DNA from: Pararhodobacter sp. CCB-MM2
GTDB lineage: Bacteria; Pseudomonadota; Alphaproteobacteria; Rhodobacterales; Rhodobacteraceae
Assembly (NCBI RefSeq): GCF_001691415.1
Contig: NZ_LRRR01000005.1
Coordinates: 167,451 to 231,450 of the forward strand
Reading direction: 5' to 3'
DNA: 64,000 nucleotides
Shown here: one piece after another, positions 8,702-17,367 of the stretch
How the letters are laid out: every line of letters starts with the position of its first letter
How positions within the stretch are numbered: position 1 is the first letter of the stretch
Position numbers and translations under genes: made by a program
Notes under the pieces: generated by a model
Told to the model about the DNA's origin: nothing
Databases searched by the model: none
What the model saw: only the letters and a program-made list of their open reading frames with translations

Positions 8702-9700
8702 ATGCGCATCGACCTCTTCTCGGCGAAACCCTATGACAGCAGCTCCTTCGACGCGGCCAACGTGACCTGCGGCCATGATCTGCGCTACCATGCGGCGCAT
8801 CTCAACGCGGACAGCGCGGTTCTGGCGCACGGCGCCGAGGCGATCTGCGCCTTCGTCAACGACCGTCTGGACGCCCGCACCCTGCAGCGGTTGGCCGACG
8901 GCGGCACCCGGCTGATCTTGCTGCGCTCGGCCGGCTACAACCATGTGGACCTCGACGCAGCCGCGCGGCTTGGCCTGACCGTCGCGCGGGTGCCAGCCTA
9001 TTCGCCGTATTCCGTGGCCGAACATGCCGTGGCGATGATCCTGACCTTGAACCGCAAGACCCACCGGGCCTGGAACCGTGTGCGCGAGGGGAATTTCGAA
9101 CTGGACGGGCTTCTGGGCTTCGATCTGCACGGCAAGACCGTGGGCGTCGTCGGCACCGGGCAGATCGGTCGGGTGCTGGTCGGAATCCTCAACGGCTTCG
9201 GCTGCTGGGTGCTGGCCTATGATCCTTTCCCCGACCCCTCGCTGGCGGCCCGCTATGTCCCGCTGCCGCAGATGTTCGCCGAGGCCGATATCCTCACCCT
9301 GCAATGCCCGCTGACGCCCGACACGCATCACCTGATCGATGATCAAGCCATCGCGGCGATGAAGCCCGGTGTGATGGTCATCAACACCAGCCGGGGCGCG
9401 GTCATCGACACGCAGGCCGCGATCCGGGGGCTGAAATCAGGGCAGATCGGCAGTCTGGGCCTCGATGTCTACGAGGAGGAGGGCGACCTGTTCTTCGACG
9501 ATTAATCGGACCGGATCATCCCCGATGACGTCTTCGCGCGGCTTCTGACCTTTCCCAACGTGCTGGTCACCGGGCATCAGGCCTTTTTCACCCGCGAGGC
9601 GCTGGCGGCAATCAGCGAGACGACGCTTGCCAATGCCTCCAGCTTCGCGGAGACCGGCGCGCCGCTGCATCCGGTCGGGACGCCCTTAGCCCAGGGTTAG
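8702..9700 (+). pseudogene. ldhA: D-lactate dehydrogenase-like gene with in-frame stop
   Basis: The frame resembles NAD-dependent D-lactate dehydrogenase (2-hydroxyacid dehydrogenase family) end to end: cofactor loop GVVGTGQIGR, substrate Arg in NTSRGAVID, Glu in DVYEEEGDLFFDD. At 9503-9505 a TAA replaces the residue that is Lys in E. coli LdhA (FFEDKSND). Beyond it the same frame continues for 64 codons with clear homology, including VTGHQAFFT, which carries the catalytic His, and ends at 9700. Full length would be about 332 residues. The truncated product of 267 residues lacks the catalytic His, so it should be inactive. One base change explains it, either real or a sequencing error. The 3' end overlaps the convergent murB by 15 bases. 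Confidence 0.85.
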
Positions 9701-10684
9701 CGGCTCGCGCACCAGCGCGACCCCGAACTTCGCCTGAACGGCGGCCTGAGCCTCGGCGGTCAGCGCGGCCACGTCTTCGCAGGTCGCGGTGCCGTGGTTG
9801 ACCATCACCAGCGCATGGCCCGCGTGGAAACCCGCGCCGCCCAAGCGGTGGCCTTTCATACCCGCCTGCTCCAGCAGCCAGCCGGCCGAGAGCTTCACCC
9901 CGTCCGGCGCCGGATAGCGCGGCGCGCCCTCGATCTGGGCGGCGGGATGATCGGCGGCGACGACCGGGTTGTGGAAGAAAGAGCCCGCATTGCCCAACAC
10001 CCGCCAGTCCGGCAGTTTAGAGCCCCGGATTGCCAGCACCGCTTCGGCCACCTCGGCCGGCGTCGCTGTCTGGGGCAGCGTGTCGAGGCCCCGGTAGCCC
10101 AGGTTCGGCGCCCAGTCTGTCGGCAAGGCCAGCGTGACCGAGAGGATGGCGTACCGGCCGGGTTCGTCCTTGAAGCGGCTCTGCCGATAGCGGAAGGCGC
10201 AATCGGCCCCCGCGATCACCTGCTGCGACAGGTCGGTGAGGTCCAGAACCCTAACGCTGTCCACCAGTTCGGCGATTTCGGTGCCGTAGGCGCCGATGTT
10301 CTGCACGGGTGCCGCGCCGACGGTGCCGGGAATGCCCGACAGGTTCTCCAACCCGCCGATGCCCTGCCCCACGGTCCAGGCCACCAGCTCGGGCCAGCTT
10401 TCCCCCGCCGCCGCTGTCAGGCGCACAACGCCATCCGCCCCCCGCGCCAGCGACCGGCCCGAGAGGCGCAGTACACCGACCACGCCGTCGACAAACGGCA
10501 AGGGCACCACGTTCGAGCCCCCGCCAAGCAGGAAGAATGGCAACCCGCGTGCCTGTGCGAAGCCCAGCGCCTCGGCGATATGCTCGGGCCGGTGCAGGAA
10601 CCCGCCCCAGCGCGCGCGCGACGGCAAGCCGAAGGTGTGATGCGGCTGGAGGTCGAAATCCTCGGTGAGCGAAAGGTCGGTCAT
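9686..10684 (-). CDS. murB: UDP-N-acetylmuramate dehydrogenase
   Basis: 332-aa FAD enzyme that reduces enolpyruvyl-UDP-GlcNAc to UDP-N-acetylmuramic acid in peptidoglycan synthesis, cytoplasmic. FAD-binding LLGGGSNVV and [22 protein letters not shown] are visible. The catalytic Ser is in GSFFHNP, and the C-terminal domain has [15 protein letters not shown] and [13 protein letters not shown]. The insertion between FAD motif and catalytic Ser ([11 protein letters not shown]) marks the E. coli type I enzyme. I chose the ATG at 10684, preceded by GAGGAGCC; a longer in-frame extension to 10768 lacks similarity. It stands alone rather than in the usual dcw cluster. Confidence 0.95.
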   Translation of the reverse strand: MTDLSLTEDFDLQPHHTFGLPSRARWGGFLHRPEHIAEALGFAQARGLPFFLLGGGSNVVPLPFVDGVVGVLRLSGRSLARGADGVVRLTAAAGESWPELVAWTVGQGIGGLENLSGIPGTVGAAPVQNIGAYGTEIAELVDSVRVLDLTDLSQQVIAGADCAFRYRQSRFKDEPGRYAILSVTLALPTDWAPNLGYRGLDTLPQTATPAEVAEAVLAIRGSKLPDWRVLGNAGSFFHNPVVAADHPAAQIEGAPRYPAPDGVKLSAGWLLEQAGMKGHRLGGAGFHAGHALVMVNHGTATCEDVAALTAEAQAAVQAKFGVALVREPLTLG

Positions 10685-10806
10685 GGCGGCTCCTCGGGCG
10701 TTGCGGCAGGTGTAGCGCCATGGCGGGACGGACGAAAGGCCCCGCCGCCCTCTGGACATTGCCGTCAAGCTGCCGAGATATGGGGCAAGCCATTGGAGAC
10801 CCTTGC

Positions 10807-12243
10807 ATGACCGCTTACCCCGACACCCAGCTTTTCATCGATGGCGCGTGGTGTGACGCTGCCGACGGCCGCCGCCTGCCCGTGATGAACCCCGCCACCG
10901 GCGAAGAGATCGGCCAGATCGCCCATGCCGGCATCGCCGATCTGGACCGCGCGCTGGCGGCCACGCAGAAGGGCTTTGCCACATGGTCGGCCACCGGGGC
11001 CTTCCAGCGGGCCAAGCTGATGCGCAAGGCCGCGCAGCTGCTGCGCGAACGCTCGGACGAGATCGCGGCGATCATGACGCTGGAACAGGGCAAACCCCTC
11101 GCACAGGCGAAGATGGAGGTGCTGGGCGGCGCCGACACCATCGACTGGTTCGCCGAGGAAGCCCGCCGCACCTATGGCCAGACCATCCCTGCCCGTCGCG
11201 GTGGCGTCACGCAAATGACGATCAAGGTGCCGGTCGGCCCCGTCGCCGCCTTCACGCCGTGGAACTTCCCGATCAACCAGATTGTGCGCAAGCTCTCGGC
11301 CGCTTTGGCCACGGGCTGCTCGATCATCGTCAAGGCGCCCGAGGAAACCCCGGCCTCGCCCGCAGCCCTGATCCGCTGCTTTGCCGATGCCGGCATCCCG
11401 GCGGGCGTGATCGGCCTCGTCTATGGCGTGCCATCCGAAATCTCGGAATACCTGATCCCGCATCCGGTGATCCGCAAGATCAGCTTCACCGGCTCCACCC
11501 CCGTCGGCAAACACCTCGCCGCGCTGGCCGGTGCGCATATGAAGCGCGCGACGATGGAGCTGGGCGGCCACGCGCCGGTTATGGTTTTCGACGACGCCGA
11601 TCTGGACCGCGCCATCCCCGAGATCGCCGCGCACAAGTTCCGCAACGCCGGTCAGGTCTGCGTCTCGCCCACCCGTTTCCTCGTGCAATCGGGCGCGGCT
11701 GACCGCTTCATCGACGGCTTCGTGGCCGAGGCGAAGAAGGTCGTCGTGGGCGAGGGTTTCGACCCGGCCTCGCAGATGGGCCCTCTGGCCAACGACCGCC
11801 GCATCCCGGCGCTGGAAGAACTTATCCAGGACGCCGTTGCCAAGGGCGCGACGCTGGCCACGGGCGGCAACCGCATCGGCAACAAGGGCTGGTTCTTCGA
11901 GCCGACCGTGCTGGTCGACGTGCCGCTTGACGCGCGGGTGATGAACGAGGAGCCCTTCGGCCCGCTGGCCGTCGTCAACCGCTACGACAGCCGCGACGAG
12001 ATCATCGCCGAGGCGAACCGCCTGCCCTATGGCCTTGCCGCCTATGCCTACACGCGCTCGGCGGCAAACCAGCAGGCGTTGCAGGCGGTCGAGGCCGGCA
12101 TGGTCACGATCAACCACCTCGGCCTCGCGCTGCCGGAACTGCCCTTCGGCGGCATCCGGGATTCCGGCTATGGCACCGAGGGCGGCTCGGAAGCGGTCGC
12201 GGCCTATCTGGAGACGAAACTTGTCACCGCACTGAACGACTGA
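10807..12243 (+). CDS. gabD: NAD(P)-dependent aldehyde dehydrogenase, succinate-semialdehyde type
   Basis: 478-aa cytoplasmic aldehyde dehydrogenase, a usual length for succinate-semialdehyde dehydrogenase. Motifs: NFPINQ with PWNFP near residue 155, the catalytic Glu in MELGGHAP near residue 252, and the catalytic Cys in GQVCVSPTR near residue 283, followed by EEPFGPLA and the [16 protein letters not shown] tail. It would oxidise succinate semialdehyde or a related short aldehyde to the acid; the exact substrate is uncertain. The ATG at 10807 is the first that fits the family N-terminus (LFIDGAW). The gene stands alone, divergent from murB. Confidence 0.9.
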   Translation: MTAYPDTQLFIDGAWCDAADGRRLPVMNPATGEEIGQIAHAGIADLDRALAATQKGFATWSATGAFQRAKLMRKAAQLLRERSDEIAAIMTLEQGKPLAQAKMEVLGGADTIDWFAEEARRTYGQTIPARRGGVTQMTIKVPVGPVAAFTPWNFPINQIVRKLSAALATGCSIIVKAPEETPASPAALIRCFADAGIPAGVIGLVYGVPSEISEYLIPHPVIRKISFTGSTPVGKHLAALAGAHMKRATMELGGHAPVMVFDDADLDRAIPEIAAHKFRNAGQVCVSPTRFLVQSGAADRFIDGFVAEAKKVVVGEGFDPASQMGPLANDRRIPALEELIQDAVAKGATLATGGNRIGNKGWFFEPTVLVDVPLDARVMNEEPFGPLAVVNRYDSRDEIIAEANRLPYGLAAYAYTRSAANQQALQAVEAGMVTINHLGLALPELPFGGIRDSGYGTEGGSEAVAAYLETKLVTALND

Positions 12244-12268
12244 CACCGGCCTTCCGGGACAGGCACGT

Positions 12269-12293
12269 CCCCTCCGTCCTCAGGGCGGAGGGG
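12269..12293 (+). terminator. Hairpin after the aldehyde dehydrogenase
   Basis: A stem of CCCCTCCG with CGGAGGGG extended by three inner pairs, beginning 26 bases after the stop. There is no T-run, so it may be a processing or Rho-dependent 3' hairpin rather than an intrinsic terminator. Confidence 0.4.
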
Positions 12294-12381
12294 ATGAAAG
12301 TCTCGACACACGCAAAAGTTGCTGTAGTATCATCACATTCGCGCCTTGCGGAGCCTGTTCGGTCCAAGAAGCATCGGCGCG

Positions 12382-14217
12382 ATGGCCGGTGACGTGTGGC
12401 CCTCGCCTTGCCCACCGATCGGTGACGTACAGGTACGAGGTGTGAGTTTGTCCTTTGCCCCCCTTGTCAGCGACGCGCAGCGCCATCTGGGCCCCGCCGC
12501 CCAAGGCCTGCACGACGAAATCGACCATATTCTGTCGCTGATGCGCGGTGGCGCGATCGAGGCCGCGGCTTTCCTGCCCTCACTGCCGGAGAACCTGCCG
12601 CAACTGCCGCCGATCCTGTCCTTGCCGCCCGGCTCCAATGTCATCGACCTGCGCGACCGCCTTCTCGCCGACATCCGGGCGGCCAAGGCCTCCGACGGAG
12701 CACAGGCGGCCCCCTTCTCCTTTGCGGCCCGAAATGCCGGGGCGCCGCCGATCGTGCTGAACCGGATTGCCTCGCCCGGCGATCTGCTCTTCGGTACCCT
12801 CGCGCTGACCCTCACCGAGGACGCGACAGCCGGTAGCATCGACCGGCAGCGCCTGAACCATGGCTCGGCCGCCATCGCCCATGTCATCGACCGCTGGCAC
12901 AGCTTTCACATGCTGGAGCTGGATTACGCGGCCGAGTTGCGTCGCTCGCGCCATCTGATGACGCTGGCCGAACAGGACGGGCTGACCGGGCTGCTGGGGC
13001 ATCAAGCCTTCAAGACACAATGCATGGATCGGCTGGGCAATAGTGAGGACGCCTCACATGCGCTGCTGATGATCGATGTCGACAATTTCAAACTGGTCAA
13101 TGACATCTACGGCCACCAATTCGGCGACCATTATCTGCAGGAGATCGCCCGCGCCCTGCGCCGTGCCCTGCCCGCCACGTCGCTGGTGGGCCGGATCGGC
13201 GGAGACGAGTTCGGTGCCCTCGTCAGCCTGCCCGGTCGCAGTGACACGCATCTGGAGCGGCTGATGCTGTCCTGCGCCAGCGATGTGCAACGGGTTGTTG
13301 CGAAGATGGGCAAGCCCAGCCTCGGGCATATCAGCATCGGCAGCACTTTGCGGCACGGCGGACGCCCTGACCTCGATGCGCTGATGCTGGAGGCCGATGC
13401 CGCGCTCTATGCCAACAAATCCTCGGGCAAATCGGCCGGGACGATCTATTGCGGCGATCAGCATGCGAATTTCAGCGCTTTGCTGGTCCGGCCCCGGTTC
13501 CTCGAGGCCTTGGCACAGGACCGCATCCTGCCGTTCTTCCAGCCGGTCATCGATCTGGCGACGGGCCAGCGCCACGGGTTCGAACTGCTCGCCCGGTGGC
13601 AGGACCCCCAGCGCGGACTGCTGACACCGGGGCAGTTCTCCTCGGTCCTGACCGCGCCAGAACTGGCCGAGAAACTGACCGAGCATGTGTTCGAGAAGGC
13701 CTTTGCCGCCATCGCCGCCCGCCCGGAAATGGCCGACGAGACCTTGGCGCTGAACCTCGGCACGGCGGATCTGATCAAGCAGGAATTCGTCTTCGACCTG
13801 CAAAGCCAGCTCAACCGCTACCAGATCGACTGGGACCGGATCGTCATCGAGGTGACGGAAACCACCATGCTGGGTGCGGTGAGCGGGCCGATCTTCCAGA
13901 ACCTCAGCGAGCTGCGTCGCCGGGGCGCACGGGTGGCGCTGGACGATTTCGGCACCGGCTATGGCGGGCTGACCCATCTGCGCGACTGGCCGGTCGACAT
14001 CCTGAAGATCGACCGCTCCTACATCGCCGAGGCCACCCGCACCCCGCGCGATGCCGTATTGTCGAAAGCCCTGATCGACGTCGCGCGCACGCTGGAGCTG
14101 ACGGTCATCGCCGAGGGGATCGAGAATGCGGCGACGGCCGAGCTGCTGCGCCAGCAGGGCTGCCACATGGCGCAGGGCTATTACTTCGCGCGGCCCGCCC
14201 CTCTCGACGCTTTCTGA
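12382..14217 (+). CDS. GGDEF-EAL cyclic-di-GMP signalling protein
   Basis: Cytoplasmic protein of 611 aa from this start. Residues 1-190 match no domain I know; a GGDEF domain follows with an intact GGDEF motif (GRIGGDEFGAL), then an EAL domain. The EAL domain keeps ExLxR (ELLAR), the Asn in LNLGT, the Glu in IEVTETT, DDFGTGY, the Lys in ILKIDRS, IAEGIE and QGYYFARP, so both synthesis and hydrolysis of c-di-GMP look possible. No transmembrane helix is seen. The start is uncertain: TTG 12346, ATG 12382 and GTG 12442 are all in frame and none has a strong ribosome site. Its 3' end overlaps the convergent histidine kinase by 37 bases. Confidence 0.9.
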   Translation: MAGDVWPSPCPPIGDVQVRGVSLSFAPLVSDAQRHLGPAAQGLHDEIDHILSLMRGGAIEAAAFLPSLPENLPQLPPILSLPPGSNVIDLRDRLLADIRAAKASDGAQAAPFSFAARNAGAPPIVLNRIASPGDLLFGTLALTLTEDATAGSIDRQRLNHGSAAIAHVIDRWHSFHMLELDYAAELRRSRHLMTLAEQDGLTGLLGHQAFKTQCMDRLGNSEDASHALLMIDVDNFKLVNDIYGHQFGDHYLQEIARALRRALPATSLVGRIGGDEFGALVSLPGRSDTHLERLMLSCASDVQRVVAKMGKPSLGHISIGSTLRHGGRPDLDALMLEADAALYANKSSGKSAGTIYCGDQHANFSALLVRPRFLEALAQDRILPFFQPVIDLATGQRHGFELLARWQDPQRGLLTPGQFSSVLTAPELAEKLTEHVFEKAFAAIAARPEMADETLALNLGTADLIKQEFVFDLQSQLNRYQIDWDRIVIEVTETTMLGAVSGPIFQNLSELRRRGARVALDDFGTGYGGLTHLRDWPVDILKIDRSYIAEATRTPRDAVLSKALIDVARTLELTVIAEGIENAATAELLRQQGCHMAQGYYFARPAPLDAF

Positions 14218-16844
14218 GTGTCCAGCGTGATGCGGATGGCATTGCCGATCACCCGGTAACCGACGGGCTTGCGCAGGATCATCACCCCACCGCCCTTCTG
14301 CACCTTGTCGGCAGGCAGACCCGGCGCGACGGCCCGCTGCTCGACCACCCGAAGCGGGATCTTGCCGCCCCGGATCGGCGTCAACGTGCCCGAGCCCCCG
14401 GTCGGGATCGGCACATCGCCCGAGCCATCGCCGGTCAACGGCACCGGATCGGCACTCGCGTCCCCCTCAGCCGACTGCATCGAGGCCGGCACATCGTCGA
14501 AGCCGGTCATCAACAGCCGGGCCATATGCGGGAAATGCTCGGCGATCACCGAGGACAAGCCGAGGCCGTTCATCCCCCCCTCGATCCGGATGTCCGACAA
14601 CAAAAGATCGTAACGCTCCTTGGCGGCCATCGACAGGGCCGAGACCGCGTTGTCGGTCACCGCCACCGTCGCCCCCATCAGGGACAGGGCCTGCGGCAGG
14701 GTCTGGCGGAACTGCGGATCGTTCTCCACCACGAGGATCGACACGCCGGTCAGATCGGGGGCGGGGCTCAGAACCTCGTCGGGCTGGGCATGGGCCGCGC
14801 CTTCGAACACCGGCAGCCGCAGGCGGACCAGCGTGCCCTCGTCCGGCGCGCTCTTGATCGACAGCGTGCCGCCCGAGCGACGGGCAAAGGCCTCGACCAT
14901 CGACAGGCCCAGCCCGGTGCCGCCCTTCCCGCCCCGCGTGGTGAAAAACGGCTGCGTCGCCAGCGTGCGCGTCTCGCCGTCCATGCCGACGCCCTTGTCC
15001 TGCATGCCGATCTGCAGCCAGCTCCCCTCCTGCGTCAGCGAGAGCACGATCTCGGGAGGGGCATAGGGCCGCTCGCTCAACGCGTTGACCGCGTTCAGTG
15101 TCAGGTTCAGCAAGGCGCCCTCCAACTCGGCCCGGTCGCAGATCGCGCGCAGGGGCTCACTGGGGAGCTGCAGCACCAGCTTCAGCTTCTCCGGCAGAAC
15201 CGGGACCAGAAGCTTGGGTGCCGCACGCAGGATCTCGGCCACGTCATGCACCGCCATCGCCGGCGAGCTGTCGCGCGACAGGTTCAGCAGCCGTCGTGTC
15301 ACCTGCTCACCACGCTCGCAGGCGCGGGCCACGGCCTCGAACTGGTCATGGGCGAGGCCGTCGGTCTTCATCAGCCCCACATCGGCGGTCAGCTGGATTA
15401 CCCCCAGCACGTTGGAGAATTCATGCGCCGCGCCGCCAGCCATCAGCCCCATCGCCTCCAGCCGTTCGACATGGGCGAGGTTGTCGCGCGCATTCCAGCT
15501 TTCGGTCTCGTCGATGATGGTGAGGATCGTCACCTGCCGGCCGATGAAAGCCGCATCCGGGATCGTGCGGGCATAAAGGCGCAAGCTGCGCAACCGCCCC
15601 CCGCTATCCATCCACGAGGTCTGCATGCCCCGGCTATTCGCCGATGGACGGGCCAGTTCGCGTGGATGCCGGCCATCAAGCAGCAGATCCATCGAGCCCG
15701 GCACGAAGAACGGCGTCTTGTCCAGCCAGACTGCCGGCCCGCCCGAGGCGGCGGCCAGATCCTCGGCCATGCGGTTGGCGAGGATGACCTTGCCGTGACC
15801 ATCGGTGACGATGGCCGCAACCTCGGTCGCGTCGATGATGTTGCGCAGCCAGGTCAGGCTGTTGGCGGTCCGCCGCTCCTCGGCCGCGTGGTTGGCGGCC
15901 ATCAACAGGATCGAGATGATGCCGAAAACGACCAGCAGATCGGCCAGCAGCGCATGGCTGAAGTTGACCGTCATGTAGCCCCGATTGGCGGCCGTCAGCA
16001 GCGCGGCGGCTAGGACGAAGGCCCCCAGCATCAGGGGCAACAGCGCGGCACGGGCGGCGCGGGCACTGGTGTTGGGGCCGATCAGGTGGCGCAGCCAGTT
16101 GTCATGCATGCCCAGCAGCAGGATCGACAGGGCCAAGGCGAAGACGCTGAGCGCCGTCAGCACCGACATGCCCGAAAAGATCAGCACCTCATGCAGTCGC
16201 GGCGCGTCGAAGGCATAGCCCGACAATGAGATCAAGGCGACGGTCAGCACCAAGGTCGTCGGGAGGGTGACCCGCCTCGACGGGCGTCCCGTCGGGCTGA
16301 GCAGCCGGGCCATCAGGCCCATGGACAGCAGGGTCAGCGACAGGGCCGTGGCCAGCGAGACGCGATCCTCGGCCCCGACCAGCGAGACCCGGGTCAAGAT
16401 GTCGTAGCCAAGGCTCCACAGCCCATAAGCCAGCACCCCCAGCGCCGTGACCAACGCCAGCCAGCCGCCCGCACGCAGGCTCATGCTCGGATTGTGCGCC
16501 CCGACCAAACGGGGCCCGACGCGCGGCGAGATGGCGACCAGCACCGCCAGCGCCAGCGCCAGGACCGGCCAGGCCGTGCCGGGGACCATCGCAGCATAGC
16601 CTTCGTGCAGGCGGGCGATCGGCAGGTCCGGGAATCGCGGCTGCACCACGAGGACGGCGAGCGCCGCCAAGGCCGCCATCACCGCACAGGCGACAGAGGC
16701 GTGGGTCGCATCCAACGGGAAAGCCCGTTGCCAAGGGGCAGCTGCCGGGGGATCACCCAGCGGCGGCTCAGGGTGATCAGGGTGCAGGTCGAGATTATCG
16801 GCCGAAACGCGGGCCGTTACCGGGGACTGTACAGGCGACGACAT
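14181..16844 (-). CDS. Membrane hybrid histidine kinase with unusual receiver domain
   Basis: 887-aa inner-membrane sensor. Residues 45-330 contain about eight hydrophobic segments (a MASE-like integral sensor), followed by a PAS-like region (340-450). The dimerisation helix has H-box AAHEFSNVLG near residue 473, and the ATPase domain has an N-box (LLNLTLNAVNAL), G1 DKGVGMD and G2 GGKGGTGLGLSMV. The C-terminal receiver has the acidic pair (VVENDP), phospho-Asp in LLLSDIRIEG and Thr in LLMTGFDD. The conserved Lys (LRKPVG) comes only about 80 residues later instead of about 20, so a Gly/Pro-rich segment of about 60 residues is inserted. Its partner may be the single-domain receiver just upstream on the same strand. 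Confidence 0.9.
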   Translation of the reverse strand: MSSPVQSPVTARVSADNLDLHPDHPEPPLGDPPAAAPWQRAFPLDATHASVACAVMAALAALAVLVVQPRFPDLPIARLHEGYAAMVPGTAWPVLALALAVLVAISPRVGPRLVGAHNPSMSLRAGGWLALVTALGVLAYGLWSLGYDILTRVSLVGAEDRVSLATALSLTLLSMGLMARLLSPTGRPSRRVTLPTTLVLTVALISLSGYAFDAPRLHEVLIFSGMSVLTALSVFALALSILLLGMHDNWLRHLIGPNTSARAARAALLPLMLGAFVLAAALLTAANRGYMTVNFSHALLADLLVVFGIISILLMAANHAAEERRTANSLTWLRNIIDATEVAAIVTDGHGKVILANRMAEDLAAASGGPAVWLDKTPFFVPGSMDLLLDGRHPRELARPSANSRGMQTSWMDSGGRLRSLRLYARTIPDAAFIGRQVTILTIIDETESWNARDNLAHVERLEAMGLMAGGAAHEFSNVLGVIQLTADVGLMKTDGLAHDQFEAVARACERGEQVTRRLLNLSRDSSPAMAVHDVAEILRAAPKLLVPVLPEKLKLVLQLPSEPLRAICDRAELEGALLNLTLNAVNALSERPYAPPEIVLSLTQEGSWLQIGMQDKGVGMDGETRTLATQPFFTTRGGKGGTGLGLSMVEAFARRSGGTLSIKSAPDEGTLVRLRLPVFEGAAHAQPDEVLSPAPDLTGVSILVVENDPQFRQTLPQALSLMGATVAVTDNAVSALSMAAKERYDLLLSDIRIEGGMNGLGLSSVIAEHFPHMARLLMTGFDDVPASMQSAEGDASADPVPLTGDGSGDVPIPTGGSGTLTPIRGGKIPLRVVEQRAVAPGLPADKVQKGGGVMILRKPVGYRVIGNAIRITLDTQKASRGAGRAK

Positions 16845-16923
16845 ACGGGGCGGCTCCTCCGCGCTGGGTGGCTTTGCCCGCCGGTCCGCCGGAAGGCCGC
16901 GATCAAGCTCAGTCCCCGGCGCG

Positions 16924-17289
16924 TCAGACCAATTCGGTCACCGCCTCGTGCAGGGCGCTCAGCTTGCTGGATTTCGACATGCGCTTCTGTGCCTGTCGTA
17001 GGCCGTTGCTGAAGATCGGACTGTCGAGGATTTCGGATCGGCCGGTGATCACCACCACCGGCAAATCGTCCGAGAAATTCCGAATGGCGTGCAAGGTGCT
17101 GGCGCCACCGCCATTGCTCATCAACACGTCAAGAAAGATCACATCGTAATGCGTCGGCGCGTCATTCAGTTTCGCAACAGCCTCTGCGCCACTGTGAACG
17201 AAATCCACATCATGCCCCAGCGCGGACATCCCGGTCTTGAAGGCGACGCAATAATCGATATCGTCGTCAGCGATCAGTAGACGTGCCAT
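16924..17289 (-). CDS. Single-domain response regulator
   Basis: 121-aa CheY-like receiver with no output domain. The acidic pocket is ADDD at residues 7-10, the phosphoacceptor Asp is in VIFLDVLMS near residue 53, and the switch Thr is in VVITGRSE near residue 83. The conserved Lys-Pro appears as SKSS, so Lys is kept but Pro is lost. I chose the ATG at 17289 because the receiver fold begins there. It lies upstream of the hybrid kinase on the same strand and is divergent from the CheB-CheR gene, so it is a plausible phospho-partner of either. Confidence 0.88.
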   Translation of the reverse strand: MARLLIADDDIDYCVAFKTGMSALGHDVDFVHSGAEAVAKLNDAPTHYDVIFLDVLMSNGGGASTLHAIRNFSDDLPVVVITGRSEILDSPIFSNGLRQAQKRMSKSSKLSALHEAVTELV

Positions 17290-17367
17290 GGTCGACCCCG
17301 CATCCAATGTTGTCGTGTAATATGCGGGACGGGAGGCCATGCGACAAGGTAATTACGAGGAAAAAGC

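Noticed and set aside
13449..16013. Long open frame of 854 codons on the plus strand
   Set aside because: It crosses the ends of two convergent genes with clear domains (EAL and histidine kinase) and has a shadow-type composition.
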